Shown here piece after piece: positions 9,480-21,829 of a DNA stretch of 60,000 nucleotides. Location of the stretch: positions 88,627,180 through 88,687,179 of the forward strand of contig CM043962.1 of the NCBI GenBank assembly GCA_014529385.2. Direction: 5' to 3'. The notes beneath the pieces were generated by a model. It was given only the letters and a program-made list of their open reading frames with translations. It ran no database searches and was not told the DNA's origin. Source of the DNA: Adiantum capillus-veneris. Taxonomy: Eukaryota > Streptophyta > Polypodiopsida > Polypodiales > Pteridaceae. Positions within the stretch are counted from its first letter, which is position 1, and each line of letters begins with the position of its first letter. Both the position numbers and the translations under genes were made by a program.

Positions 9480-10794
9480 TGAAACTGGCCTTCAGCCTCA
9501 CTAAAGGGCGGTAAACTTTGGCTTTCACCCGATCTATACGTTGATTAACTTTAAAGTTTACCTGTACTCTCAAAGTAACTTCAAGAATAAACCGTCAACT
9601 AGAATTCACCACTTCAAGACAATGCACGACTTGGTAGCTAGAGCGCTCCCAAGTAGATAGTGACACTCTGTTGGCCCCTTTTCGGTATTTCTTTATTCCA
9701 ATTAAACTTGGAGAAAATATGTAAACTTGTACGAGCTGTCCCACTTCTATTAGGCTGAAAATTGCCTACTCTAGCCCAATTTCGGCAACATCATGATAGT
9801 AGAAGGCTTCACAAACAAAATCCCCAGGAACTAGGTGACTTTCCATGCAAACCTGGCGAGAAAATACAGCACGCTGAATTTTCTGTTTTCAGCGTCTAAA
9901 ATGCTCAAGAACATCTATTTAGCCGTTTCGTAGCTTCCCTGAAGCTCTCGGGACCTTTAGGCATCAAAAGGGGTCAAAACCCTAAACCTACATAAAAGTT
10001 ACTGCAAGATGTAATTATTTGTTTTGGGCTCTGTTTTGCATGCCGAACACATCCATAGCAAGCCCTCGAGTTCCCACACGTGTAGGGACACTTGCTTTTT
10101 GATTTAAATGAGATTTCTCGTGAGAAATCTCTCGAAATGTACCAGCTTGGGATTAGCAGTTAGCTAATCGGATACTTGTGCAAGAGGCTCTTGCTCGGCA
10201 ATCGCGCATAAACTCACAAAACTGTACATATAGATGAATAGCCCTTGAGTCGGGCATCACGATTTTGTATTCAAAAGGGGAGAGAGGTGCATGAGAGCGG
10301 AATCATCGTGCTACATAAGACATAGGAGAAGGCAAGCTTTCCATTAAAGTTGTGATCACTAGCACCAACTACTCACACACACAGTACCTCATAAATGAGT
10401 CAAATCAACCTCCCCCGCGAGAGAGATCGATTTTGGGCGTCCCCCTTTGAGGTGTCTTGCAAAATGGCTCTGGAGCCGCAAAGTGTCCACTTTGCCCTAT
10501 TGGTTTAAATTCCTAGTACCCACAAACTTATAAAGTCTTGACGAGGGGCCTAAAGGACTTTACTTGAGCCTAGCCACCCTTTTACTACTTAGATTTCATT
10601 GCTAATCTGCCCAACCATCTTGTGGCGGCGTGGCCTTCACTCCTGCAGGTGAAACTCTTGGCTACCGGCCATTTCACACTGGCTATACAATGTCCAACCA
10701 TTTGTGACTTCAAAAAGAGGTCCCCAAAAATAAAATAAAAATCAAGGAAAGGAAACCACTAAATAAGGTTAATGTTTGTCATAGTCTCGTGACA
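9480..10794 (-). repeat. 3' LTR of element C
   Basis: Matches 35961-37154 (ctcactaaagggcggtaaac at one end, aaataaggttaatgtttgtc and gtgaca at the other). It holds the cross-family motif AAGAAATACCGAAA on the minus strand near 9690. The purine tract (minus strand TTTCAAGAGGGGGGTA) follows at 10795-10810. Confidence 0.82.
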
Positions 10795-11102
10795 TACCCC
10801 CCTCTTGAAATCGCAAACGTCCTTGATTGCATGCTAGATATACACGCCACAGATGATTCAGTCTGATTAGCACCCTTTTATCATCACATGTACCCGCAAG
10901 AAAGGTCATGAAACATAGGTACAAATGACTTAATGAAACCTTGATACTTATGTCATTTATGTCTATCATAGAAGTGAGCATTATACCTTTAATACTTGTC
11001 AAGTAATTTACACCTCTATTGCAATGAATCCGTATGTACATGTGAAGTGCTAGCTCCAATATCACCCCTCTTTTGAGCACGTTGAGTTGGGGCATATGTG
11101 GG

Positions 11103-11919
11103 TTATAAACCAAAGGCTTCAAGGTAAAGCTGCAATAGATTTGGTGACTTTAACAACTCACTCTCTTTCATCCATTTTGCATCCATAGTTGGATAGTTTT
11201 TGAACTTCACCAAGTAACGTCTTGCAACTTTCCCCTTACCTTTTCTTTCTTTATGTACCAACATTTGCTCAGGTACCAAGATCTTATCAAGTTCTTCAAC
11301 GTCAAGTTGATATTCATTTGGCATATCTTGTGGCACATCACCCACAAAGAGCCTTAGAAGACTCACATGAAACACATTATGAATCTTCCAATTGTCAAGC
11401 AATTCCATCCTATATGCATTATCACTGATCTTGTAAGGCCCATAGTAACGCATGCTGAGCTTAGGAAACAACCTTTCCTTGCCCTTTATCTTCTTTAATC
11501 TTGCCTTTTCAAACCGCAAAAGAACTCAATCACCAAGTGAAAACAAGAGTTCACGACTGTGACAATTAGCAGTCCTTTTCTGCTTTGCTTGAGTCTTCTC
11601 CAAGGCAAGCTGAATTTTCTTATATATCTAATCTATATTTTTTATATACCGATCTGCTTCAAAAATATTATGCTTTGTGTGCAAAATGGGAGGAACCTTT
11701 TTGCCACCTTCAACAATTTCAAAGGGTGCCTTGCCTATTGACAATGCATTGTATTGTTGTATGCATACTCAAGCATGGTTGCCCTTATTGTGTGACACAT
11801 AGCATTTAAGTAGATCTAAGACAATAGAATTAGCCTCTTCTGACTGTCCATCAATTTATGGATGAAATGAGGACGAAAAATTGAGCACGGTGCCCATGTA
11901 CAAGCCTCTCCAAAACGTG
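11103..11919 (-). pseudogene. Element C pol, 3' part: integrase C-terminus and chromodomain-like end
   Basis: On the minus strand 11519-11103 reads [17 protein letters not shown], then WKIHNVFHVSLLRLFVGDVP, then ILVPEQMLVHKERKGKGKVA and [20 protein letters not shown]. This matches the C-terminal third of the D and G polyproteins (linker, then chromodomain-like segment). Decayed integrase core follows to 11919, where a solo LTR interrupts it. Confidence 0.75.
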
Positions 11920-13089
11920 TGTAAGGTGTTGCGGAAGTGAATGCTGAACTTTGCTCAAGATGAGTGCTTCGAACTGTGCTCAAGGGTTCTTTTTACTTAC
12001 GGAAGGGAGAGCCTTCCGTTCCTTTAGTGAGAGAGTGCAATGGACACAAACAAAAGTGGATAAAATAATACTGTGAATGAAGGTACCGAGACTGAGAGAT
12101 AGAGAGAGAAGAATACGACACCAGAATGTTGTCAAACCCTCCTCCGAGGCCCCACTCTCTATGGCAAGAGTGGTCTACTATTGATTGCACAAATCTCTAC
12201 AATGCTTGGACTTGCCGACCATGTCGACGACGACGAGACCGGCTGAAATCCGAAAACGCTAATGGCTGAAATCTACAAATCTTGTATTTGCTGAATTTTG
12301 ACTCTATGTCGGTGACGATGTCGATGGCGACGATGTGACGACGACGCGCTGAAAACGCAGATGCTGAAATCTGTGTTTTCCGGGCTGAAACTACAAACTA
12401 CGCTTGATCTGACCGTGCGGCGAGGGTCTGCTGTGGGAAGGTGAGATCTACGAGGTTCGGGACTTGTTCTGCTGTGTCTAAATGCTGAAAACTGAAAACG
12501 CTGGTGCTTGTGGGGGTTCCGTTGCGGTGGATCTGCAAAACGCTGAGATGCCAGGCTGATGCAAAAACGCTAGGGCTGATTTTGGTTATGATGTAAAAAT
12601 GCTATGGATCTGCTGTCTTGCTGCTGCTGGGGTTGATCTGCAATGCAAAACGCTAGGCTTGCATCTGCAAAAACGCTAGGTCTTCTGTTTTGAGGGGGTG
12701 GGTCTTGCTTGAGAAGGTGCACTGAGGATGTCAGGTCCCTGCTGCCTCTTCTGCCAGAAAGTGCTAGCGCTAGCTTTTCTTATATATGTCCTTGGCCAAA
12801 TTGCCCTACCCAGTTCCCAACAAAAGTCACTTAAAAATAATAAGTAAAAATTTGCTAAAGTGGGGAAAATAGGTCTATGCAGTGTAAAATGCTGATGATG
12901 AGTTCTGATGGAATCTCATGATCATGCTGTGTGCAACAAGAGGATATGCATCTAATCTAACTGTCTGGACATGCACGGTCTACGAACAGACTCACAAAAG
13001 TGCCAGATCACTTCCTAGGCTAACTGAATTGAACCCATGTCATGAAGTAGCTTGTCCACGTACACATAGGGTTAGATGTGCACGTGACA
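11920..13089 (-). repeat. Solo LTR of the B1/E family in element C
   Basis: A single LTR with no internal region, starting TGTAAGGTGTTGCGG and ending ...CACGTGACA on the plus strand. It has the family's AAAACGCT copies and the CGACGACGA-type stretch. Target duplication acgtg (11915-11919) and acatg (13090-13094), one mismatch. C's integrase resumes directly after it. It most likely formed by recombination between the two LTRs of a full copy. Confidence 0.82.
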
Positions 13090-14756
13090 ACATGCTTGTC
13101 ATGCGAGAATCACGATCATTGACATTGACTGTGGTATACCATGGTACTTAAAACACATTGTTTATGGACAATCAGGCCATCTGATCGGATTTTATCTTCT
13201 TCGTGACAAGAATAAAATGGGTCTGTTTGTTGAGTTTGTAAATAATGGGCCATATACTATCATTCCCTCTCATAGTTCTCAGAAGATCAAAGATAAAATC
13301 CATAGCAATACTTTCCCATGGTTTGTTTGGAATAGGCAGTGGTTGTAACAACCCTTGTGCCTTTTACCTGTCAAACTTGACCTTTTGGCAAATCATGCAT
13401 GCTCGCACAAAGACATCCACATCTCTCCTCAAAGTAGGCCAATAAAAGAATGCCTTGGCCGCTTTCACGGTCTCATCTATACCACGATGCCCTGCATATG
13501 GTGGGACATGACTTTCAACCATAACCTTATGTCACAATGGCCTAGTGACACATTGTTTTCCATGCATCATCATAAAACCGTCCCTAAGGAGATAGTGCTC
13601 TTGGCATTGTCCATCATGCAACTGTTGAATCGTCATTAGCATACTGTTCCTTCATATCATCAAGCTCATGATGATAAGGAATTGACACATTTGTGGCTTT
13701 CTTGACAACGCATCAGCCACAACATTCTTCTTGCCTTCCACATGCACAATTTGAAAGTGGAACATTGAGAGAATGTTTGCCCATCGCATATGCTTTTCTG
13801 ATAACTTTGATTGTGTCAAAAAGTATCGCAAAGTCTAATGATCTATTTGGACAACAAAATCAACACGTAGTAGATAGTGTTTCCAACTTGAAAGTGCATG
13901 AATCACACCCAATAATTCTTTCTCATAGGTTTGCATAGTCTTTCTGGCCCTTGCAAGATTTTTTTTTCATAGGCTACTACGGACCATCTTGCATTAACAT
14001 TGCACCAATACTATTTATTGTCACATGCATCACAGTGGACCACAAATGACTTTCTAAGATCTGGCAAAACGATTATTGGATTTGAAGTCATCTTTTCCTT
14101 TGAGAGATTAAAAGCTGAAATCTCTCTTTGTGTCCATTTGAAAGTGACCTCTTTCTTTTGCAAAGCATGTAGGGGTGAAGCAATTTCGGCAAAATTTCGG
14201 ATGAACCTTCTGTAGTAGGAGCACAATCCCAGGAAGCTACGAACATCATGCAGTCTTCAAAATCTGGCCATGTCTTGATTGCTTCAACCTTGGCAAGATC
14301 CATTTGGACACCATCCTTTGATGCTATGTGGCCTAGAAAGTGGAACTCTCTCAAGAAGAATTCACTTTTCTTGGGGTTGATGAGCAACCTGTGACTCCGT
14401 AATCCTTTGAATACAAAGGTCAAGCGACACCTATGCTCCTCCTTATTCATCGAATAGACTATCATGTCATCAAAAAATGTGTCAACAAACTTTTAATGTG
14501 GGCGGAAAATCTGATCCATCACCTATTGAACGTAGTAGGAGCATTTGTAAGATCAAATGGTGTCACTAGAAACTCATATAGAACAAATGTCGTTCTAAAC
14601 GCAATATTGTGCATATCCTCTAGCCGGATACGAATCCGATGATATCCACTTCTAAGATCTATCCTGCTGAAAACGGTCAAGAATATCATCAATCCTTGGA
14701 ATGCGAAGCCTGTTCTTGATGGTATTCTTATTTAATGCACGGTAATCAATATACAT
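13090..14756 (-). pseudogene. Element C pol: integrase N-part, RNase H, reverse transcriptase (broken)
   Basis: Collinear with G 17900-19590. The minus frames include [20 protein letters not shown] (14226), LLINPKKSEFFLREFHFLGH near 14390 and the RNase H region near 13850-14050. Many frameshifts and stops are present, and the text around the catalytic motifs is degenerate. It is cut at 14756 by hAT-like element F and continues at 25816. Confidence 0.75.
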
Positions 14757-14991
14757 CAGAGTTACCGGGGAACGTGTTTTCACAGGCTTGGAACACTAGA
14801 ACGACGTTTCGGCCATGGCAGACTGCTTGGAACGGCCCGGAACGTTTGGGCGTTCCGGATGGCGACTTGATAGCGAAACGGCACTGCAGAACATACTGGA
14901 ATGGCCCAGAACGGCAAAAATGGGCAGATTTTTAAAAATTTGAGGGGAGCAAACTTGCAAAGCACTTATAAAATGCAACCCCTGCCCCCCC

Positions 14992-16464
14992 TGTAACCGG
15001 CCTGTTCAATCCAAAAAGGGCGGTAGACTTTAAACTTAAACCTTATTTGCTTTCACCCATTTAATTTGTCATCCACTTTACCTGCACTTTCAAGACACAA
15101 CAAAGGGGAGAGGGATACAGGCTGCTAGACTGCACCTGTATGAGTAGACCGACACCAGATTGGCCCCTAACTTAGGCACCCCTTTCGGTATTTCTTTATT
15201 GTTCAAAAGAGGGAATAAACGCTGTGGATCCCTACAAGCTGCCCCGCACACACTTGGCTGAATTTCAACTGTTCCGGCCCGATTTCGGCAGCATAACTGT
15301 ACTAGGACCCTTCACAGTCAGTATTCCCACGCATTGACTGACTTTCCCGACGCATACGGGCACTTTGCAAAACCTGGCGAGAATCTGCAGCACGCTGAAT
15401 TCTCTGTTTTCAGCCCCGAAAATGCGCCAGATCACCTGTACAGCGGTCCCCTCGTGTCCCCGAACCTCCTGGGGGTATTAGGGACCGTTTAGGGCCAAAA
15501 CCCTAAACCTGCAAAAATACACAGCAGGCTGTAATTTACTGTTTCGGGCTCCATTTTGCGTGCCGGTCGCATCCGTAGCAAGTCCTCGAGCTCCCGCACT
15601 TGTAGGGCTACTTGCCCTTTGAATCGGACGAGATTTCGAGCGTGAAACCTCTCCGAATCACCTGTACTTGCGGGGGATTATCCGCTAGCTAATCCAGTAC
15701 CTGTGCAAGAGGCTCTTGCCTCGGCAATTGCGCATGAACCCACACAACTGTACATTGGTCAAATGAAAAGCCCACTAGTGGGGCATAACATACTGCCATA
15801 GGGGAGAGAGAGTGCAGTGCGTAGCGTGCAGGGCATCACTCCTGGCACCGCACTGTGCATAAGAGGGAAAGCAAGCACTCCATAGCTCTTAACCTGTGAC
15901 AAAAACTGAAAATGAGCCTCTTTGCTCTTCAAATTCAGCGCCCCCTTCTCTTGCATGAGGAAAGTGCAGCAGAAGGTGCCACTTGGCACATTTATAAGCA
16001 TTTTCCCGTTTCGGGGTTGCCGCCTAAAAATCTCCCAACCGGTTGCTCAGTTGACTTCACGGCAGAGTAAGAAAATGTTCCCCTTGTCATTCCGGAGGTA
16101 ATGACGCACACATTTTCAAGTCCCAAAATAGCAGTTCCCTAAATTTTAGCAGGTACTGCCATTGTATCTTTCTAGGTCATCCGACCCTCTTTGTACACTG
16201 TGGCCACATCCAGAACTGAAATGTAGCCTCTGTAGCAAAGGATTCGCTTTGGCTAGTCAATGACCCCACTTAGCTAACCATAGTCCTTGTCCAACCTTAG
16301 TGCTCTCTTGCCTTCAGGCCTGGACTCCCTCTGGACAGTTCCATACTAGCTATGCAATGCAGGGCAGTTAGATTTCCCGAGGGGTGTTTCCAAAAAGTGA
16401 AAGTAAATAGATAATAAGAAAGAAATCAACAAAAAGGATAGATAGTAGTGACACGCTGGTGACA
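14992..16464 (-). repeat. 3' LTR of G
   Basis: Runs from TGTAACCGGCCTG to GGTGACA on the plus strand. Highly similar to 23679-25112 and 21830-23305. Contains the cross-family motif (AAGAAATACCGAAAGGGG on minus) near 15180-15200. Confidence 0.9.
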
Positions 16465-17036
16465 TACCCCCTCTTGAAATCTCAAACGTCCTCGTTTGCA
16501 TCTATGTCGTACATGCTTACAGTCAACACTGATGTATTCAACACCTGTCGACACATGTACGACACATACATGCTCATTGTCAACCTTGGTGTATTCAACA
16601 CCTCGTCGACTCATGTGTTGCCTGCGTGTGAACCCTGTCCCAATGACATAGTGGTAGCTTCGCACTGTGCGATTGCTTTGAGTCACTAACTTTCCAATGA
16701 CAAAATGGTAGCTGCACATTTTGCCACTGTCTTATAGTACACGTTGGATCCCGTAACACTTTCGAGCATACTCAAACCGACAGTTTAAGAAAGTAGTTAC
16801 ACATGTACTCTTTAATAGAAGCAATTACTATATTCTTGACAAACTGACAAGAGATACTCACTTCTATAGCACTAAGCACACTTTTGGACATTCCATAAGA
16901 GCAATTGCCAAACTGACAATGTGTACAGCTCTAACATTCATGTAATAGGTATTTCATGCGAGCTCACTTTAAATACCATGTACATCATTTGTTTCAAAAG
17001 CCATTGTCACACTTACAATCCATGTAGCTCTGAAAC
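16465..17036 (-). other. G 3' non-coding region with purine tract and tandem repeat
   Basis: The purine tract (minus TTTCAAGAGGGGG) lies at 16465-16481. Two imperfect copies of a unit near 55 bases (16511-16565 and 16566-16621) share tgtattcaacacctcgtcga-type text. No ORF of note. Confidence 0.65.
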
Positions 17037-18664
17037 TCAAGGGGTCAAGGTAGGTTGCAAATCGAAGGCTTCAAGGTAAAGTGATAACACAGTTGGTGAC
17101 TCTGCAAGTTCACCTTCTTCCATCCACTTAGCATCCATTGGTGGATAGTTTCTGAACTTTACCAAGTAACGCCTAGCAACCTTGCCTTTCACTTTCCTTT
17201 CTTTGTGTGCCAAAATCTGTTCCGGGACCAAGATCTCGTCAAGTTCCTCGACTTCCGGCTGATCTTCAGCTGGCATATCTTCTGGCACATCACCCACATA
17301 GGGTCTGAGAAGACTCACATGAAACGCATTGTGAATCTTCCAACTGTCAGGCAATTTCAGTCTATATGCAACATCACTGATTATGTCGCACACTTGAAAA
17401 GGCCCATAGTAACTCATGCTGAGCTTTGAAAACAGTCTTTCCTTGCCCTGCATCTTCTTTAACCTTGCCTTTTCAAAGCGTAAAAGCACCCAATCACCAA
17501 GTGAATATATCACTTCACGACGGTGACGATCAGTTGCTTTCTTTTGCTTTGCCTGAGTCTTTTCTAAGGCCACTTTGACCTTCTTGTACATTTCATCCAT
17601 GTCCTGAACATACTTATTTGCTTCAAATATCTTGTCCTTTGTATGCAGTATGGGAGGAACTTTCTTGCCACCTTCAACTATCTCAAAAGGTGCCTTGCCA
17701 GTTGATGAATGTACTGTATTATTGTATGCATACTTCACCAATGGCAAATACTGCTCCCACTTTCCTTTATGCTCTGACACATAGCACTTCAGCAGATCTA
17801 GGACAATAGAATTTGCCTCTTCTGACTGCCCATCTGTTTGAGGATGAAATGACGAAGAGAATTTGAGCGTGGTGCCCATATTCTCAAACAAGCCTCTCCA
17901 TAACAAACTTGTCATGCGTGTATCACGGTCGTTAACAATCGACTGTGGCATGCCATGATACTTGAAAATATTGCTCATAAACAAGCGTGCCATCTGATTT
18001 GGCTTTATCTTCTTCCTGACAGGAATAAAATGAGCCTGCTTGTTGAATCTGCAAATAATGGTCCAAATACCATCGTTTCTTGTCTGCGTTCTCGGAAGAT
18101 CAAAGATAAAATCCATAGCAATACTTTCCCATGGTTTATCTGGAATAGGTAGTGGTTGCAATAACCCTGGTGCCTTTTGCCTGTCAAACTTGACCTTCTG
18201 GCAAATTAGGCATTCTCGCACAAAGGCATCCACATCCTTCTCAATGTAGGCCAATAGAAGAATGTCTCAACCGCTTTAACTGTAGCATCGATACCACGAT
18301 GCCTTGCATACGGTGGGACATGACTCTCTTCTATAACTTTGCGTTGCAATGGCTTTGTGACACACAATCTGCCATGCATCATCATGAACCCATCTTTGAG
18401 AAGATAGTGTTCATGACGTCCATCCATTAGCTGCTCGAAGAGCCTCGCAAAATCTTCATCATTTTCATACTGTTCCCTCATATCATCAAGTGCATGATGA
18501 TAAGGAATCGACACAGTTGAAATTTGTGGCTTCCTTGACAAGGCATCAGCCACAACGTTCTTCTTGCCTTCCACATGCACAATCTGAAAATGGAACATGG
18601 ACAAGATATTTGCCCATCGCATATGCTTCTCAGATAACTTTGTCTGTGTCAAGAAGTATCGCAA
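17037..18664 (-). pseudogene. G pol: RNase H end, integrase and chromodomain-like end
   Basis: The minus frame at 18664 starts after the stop with [18 protein letters not shown], then [18 protein letters not shown] (zinc-binding His part). A frameshift near 18240 leads into the main integrase frame: [14 protein letters not shown] (zinc Cys pair), MDFIFDLP (first catalytic Asp), NDRDTRMTSLLW (second Asp), [13 protein letters not shown] (Glu). The C-terminal part has LFSKLSMSYYGPFQV and [19 protein letters not shown]. The chromodomain-like end follows: [33 protein letters not shown]. Integrase joins the cDNA to host DNA; the chromodomain may steer it to heterochromatin. Confidence 0.85.
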
Positions 18665-18667
18665 GGT

Positions 18668-20431
18668 CTAATGGTCCGTTTGGACAACGAAATCTGCACC
18701 TAGCAGGTAGTGTTTCCAACTTAAGAGCGCATGAATCACAGCCAGTAACTCTTTCTCATAGACTTGCATGGTCATCTCTGGTCCTTGCAAAATTCTGCTC
18801 TCATAGGCTACTACCCTGCCATCTTGCATTAGCACTGCACCAATGCTACTACCACAAGCGTCGCACTGGACCGCAAATGACTTCCTAAGATCTGGCAACA
18901 CAATGACTGGATCTGAAGTCATCTTTTCCTTTAAGAGATTAAAAGCTGAAATCTCTTTCTGTGTCCATCTAAAGGTGACTGCCTTCTTTTGAAGAGCATG
19001 TAAAGGTGAAGCAATCTCAGCGAAATTTCGGATAAACCTTCTGTAACAGGAGCATAGTCCCAAGAAACTTCGGACATCATGCACCGTCTTCAAATCTGGC
19101 CATGACTTGATCGCTTCAACTTTTGCAGGATCCATTCTGACACCATCCTTTGAGACAATGTGTCCCAGAAAGTGAATCTCTTCCAGAAAAAACTCATTTG
19201 CATTGATGAGCAACCTATGATTGCGTAGCTCTTCGAACACAATGCCCAAGTGATGCCTATGCTCCTCTTCATTCTCTGAGTAGACTATCATGTCATCAAA
19301 GAATGTACCAACAAACTGCTGGTGTGGACGGAAAATTCTGTCCATCATTCTATTGAACGTAGCAGGAGCATTTGTGAGACCAAAGGGCATCACTAAAAAT
19401 TCGTAAAAGCCAAACGTCGTTCTAAAAGCAGTCTTGCGCACATCCTCTGATCTAATGCGGATCTGATGGTACCCACTCTTTAGATCTATCCTGCTAAACA
19501 TAGCTGCTGCTTCTAATTTGTCCATAATATCATCAATTCTAGGTATAGGGAACCTATTCTTGATGGTATTCTTGTTCAGTGCACGATAGTCTATGCACAT
19601 ACGCCATGAGCCATCCTTTTTCTGCACCAACAACACTGGAGAACAGAATGGGGATGAACTGGGCTGAATCAGCCCCTTTTCTAACAGCTCCTGTACTTGG
19701 CCCATTATCTCTTTCTGTTGAGCCGCACTAACCCTGTACGGAGGCTTATTTGGTGGGCTACTGCCTGGCACCAAATCTATCGCATGGTCCTCGGGTCTCT
19801 CTGGCGGTAATTGAGACGGTAATGAATCGGAAAAACAGTCACTATACTGTTGTAAAAACATTGACCTTTCTTTATCTAGCACAAATAAATTTGATTCATC
19901 ACAATCTGACACTTCACGTGCAAAAACCAAGTATGCAGAAAGATGCTTTTTCATTACAGAAGTAATAGCAGAAGCTGATACTGTGGGAATAGACTCCCCT
20001 TTAAGCTTTGCATCCAGAATGTGAGTCTTTCCCCTGCTATGTACAGTGATCTTTTTGTTGTAGGCATCTATGATTCCCTGTACACGAAACAACCAAGGAA
20101 TACCTAACAACACATCACATCCGTCCAGTGGCATGATGTAAAATTCTTCAGCATCTACATAGGACTGGATATGTGGACGCAACTTTCCAATGATGGGTGT
20201 CACAGCCTCTGTATGGCCAGGACATGCCAAACTTGCCTCTGCTGTATATCCCATCTCTTCAGGTCTGATTCCCAACTTTGAAGCCAATTCTGGGGAAATG
20301 AAGTTGGCTTTGGCACCTGGATCAAAGAAGATAAGCACTGTTTGATCCCTGACCTTTCCCCATGCTTTGCAAAGCTCACTTGCATCTGAATTTGGCTTGT
20401 CGCCCACCATATCTGGCACTAGACCAGCCAT
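18668..20431 (-). pseudogene. G pol: protease, reverse transcriptase, RNase H start
   Basis: An open frame of about 587 codons. Protease: [20 protein letters not shown] at about residues 33-53, with FDPGA in place of D-T/S-G, then [13 protein letters not shown]. Reverse transcriptase from about residue 230: [55 protein letters not shown] and the catalytic FFDDMIVYS. RNase H: FAVQCDACGSSIGAVLM (first Asp), [12 protein letters not shown] (Glu), VVQTDH (Asp). A stop codon follows QTDH, where D reads QTDHQTL. This is the longest intact reading frame in G. Confidence 0.88.
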
Positions 20432-20433
20432 GG

Positions 20434-21829
20434 GCTTCTTTCCTTTCTAGTCCTCCTTGTCTTCAGAATCAGCTGGCCTTTTCTTTGTTGGACAGTTGTA
20501 AGCAATGTGGCCAGACTGCTCACAGATGAAGCATTTGTTCTCTGACCTCAGGACCTTCTTTTGCTCTTCAGACTAGCGAGGAAAACGTCTTTTCCATTTC
20601 TTCGTTGGTCCCTTTTCTGATTCAGCCGAAGCTTTGCCTTTCCCTGCGTTGGCTGGCTCCTGAGTCACTTTAGGAACCTCCTTGGGAACATACTTCTTCG
20701 CTGAATTTTTCTTGGCTGATCCTTCCTTGACGCCAGTATTGAATTCACAGTCTTCTCCCTTGAGCAAACCATTGCCAGTGTTTGCTACCACGATGAGCTG
20801 CGTCAAAGTAGTGACTTTGGTCTTCGTACAGTATTTTCTCAATCCTTTGGGTAGGCCACAACAGTATTTTTCAATCTGTTCTGTCAATGGCACAAACCTA
20901 TAGGAAGTTACTGGAAGTAGAGCTTTCCAAAACTTCCGATTGTAGTCATCCAGATTGTTGCAAGTAGCAGCATTAAGCTGGTGCCATTCTGTCATGACAT
21001 CTGCTTCAAAATCATCAGATAACCATGCTGCTGCAAAAATCTGCTTGAAATAAATCCATGTGGACGGAGCTTGCCCTTGGAGCAATAAAGTTGTCCACCA
21101 TTGTCCCACATTCCCTGTCAAGAAAGTGGCTGCCTTGCGGACCTTGGAAGCCTCTATAAAGTTTCCCCCTGCATAGGCCTTGTCTAACTGCGGGAGGAAT
21201 GAGAGAGCCTTCTTCCTATCATCAAACCCTGTAAAGGTCGTGAATGACACACCTTTGCCACCTTCTTTGTACGGAGTTGGCCTGTCCAGCGGCGTTAAAT
21301 TGTCATATGGAAGTGACTGAAACATGGGAACACTGTTAGGGTTCATTTGTGTTCCCTGACCGCAATTAAGTTGACCTGGAAATGCCATATTTGGCTGCTG
21401 ATTTGTAATTCCAGCCATACCAAAATTTGCCTGTGGCATCCCAAATTGGCCCTGAGTGCTTTGAAACCCTGGTAGCATGCTCGTGACACCATACATAGGG
21501 TTAGGCATCATCGTTTGAGCACCCCCAAACACTGTTCTTGGCGTGTAAAACTGATTTCTAGGTGCATGACCAGCCATGCTCTGGAATACCGATCCACCTC
21601 CAAAATAGCCAGGATGTACTGAAGGTGGTGGGAAGACTTGTTGCATAGCCTGTAGGTTGCTTCCCTTCCCAATAGAACCAGCTATAGGCTGCTGAAAGGT
21701 GGCTGGCTGAACTGGTACAGCTTGAAAGACTGGCATCTGAGCCACCTGTTCTTGCACCTTAGGCACAGGTTGTGGAGACTGCATGTTCTCCGTCAAGTGT
21801 ACAGGTGTTTCCATTGAGTGTGCAGTATG
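20434..21829 (-). pseudogene. G gag, main part with zinc knuckle
   Basis: Upstream the frame enters from the solo LTR, so its first 20 or so residues are LTR-derived and not Gag. True Gag text: a Gln/Pro/Met/Phe-rich segment (GGGSVFQSMAGHAPRNQFYT), then the Gag core (LPQLDKAYAGGNFIEASKVR, KAATFLTGNVGQWWTTLLLQ, VTSYRFVPLTEQIEKYCCGL) and a basic end (KKWKRRFPR). After a stop at 20573 the knuckle CFICEQSGHIAYNC is readable near 20500-20545. D Gag (38678-40240) has the same layout. Confidence 0.82.

Noticed and set aside
16511-16621. CRISPR-like repeat array
   Set aside because: Only two imperfect units with no spacers, in a plant retrotransposon.
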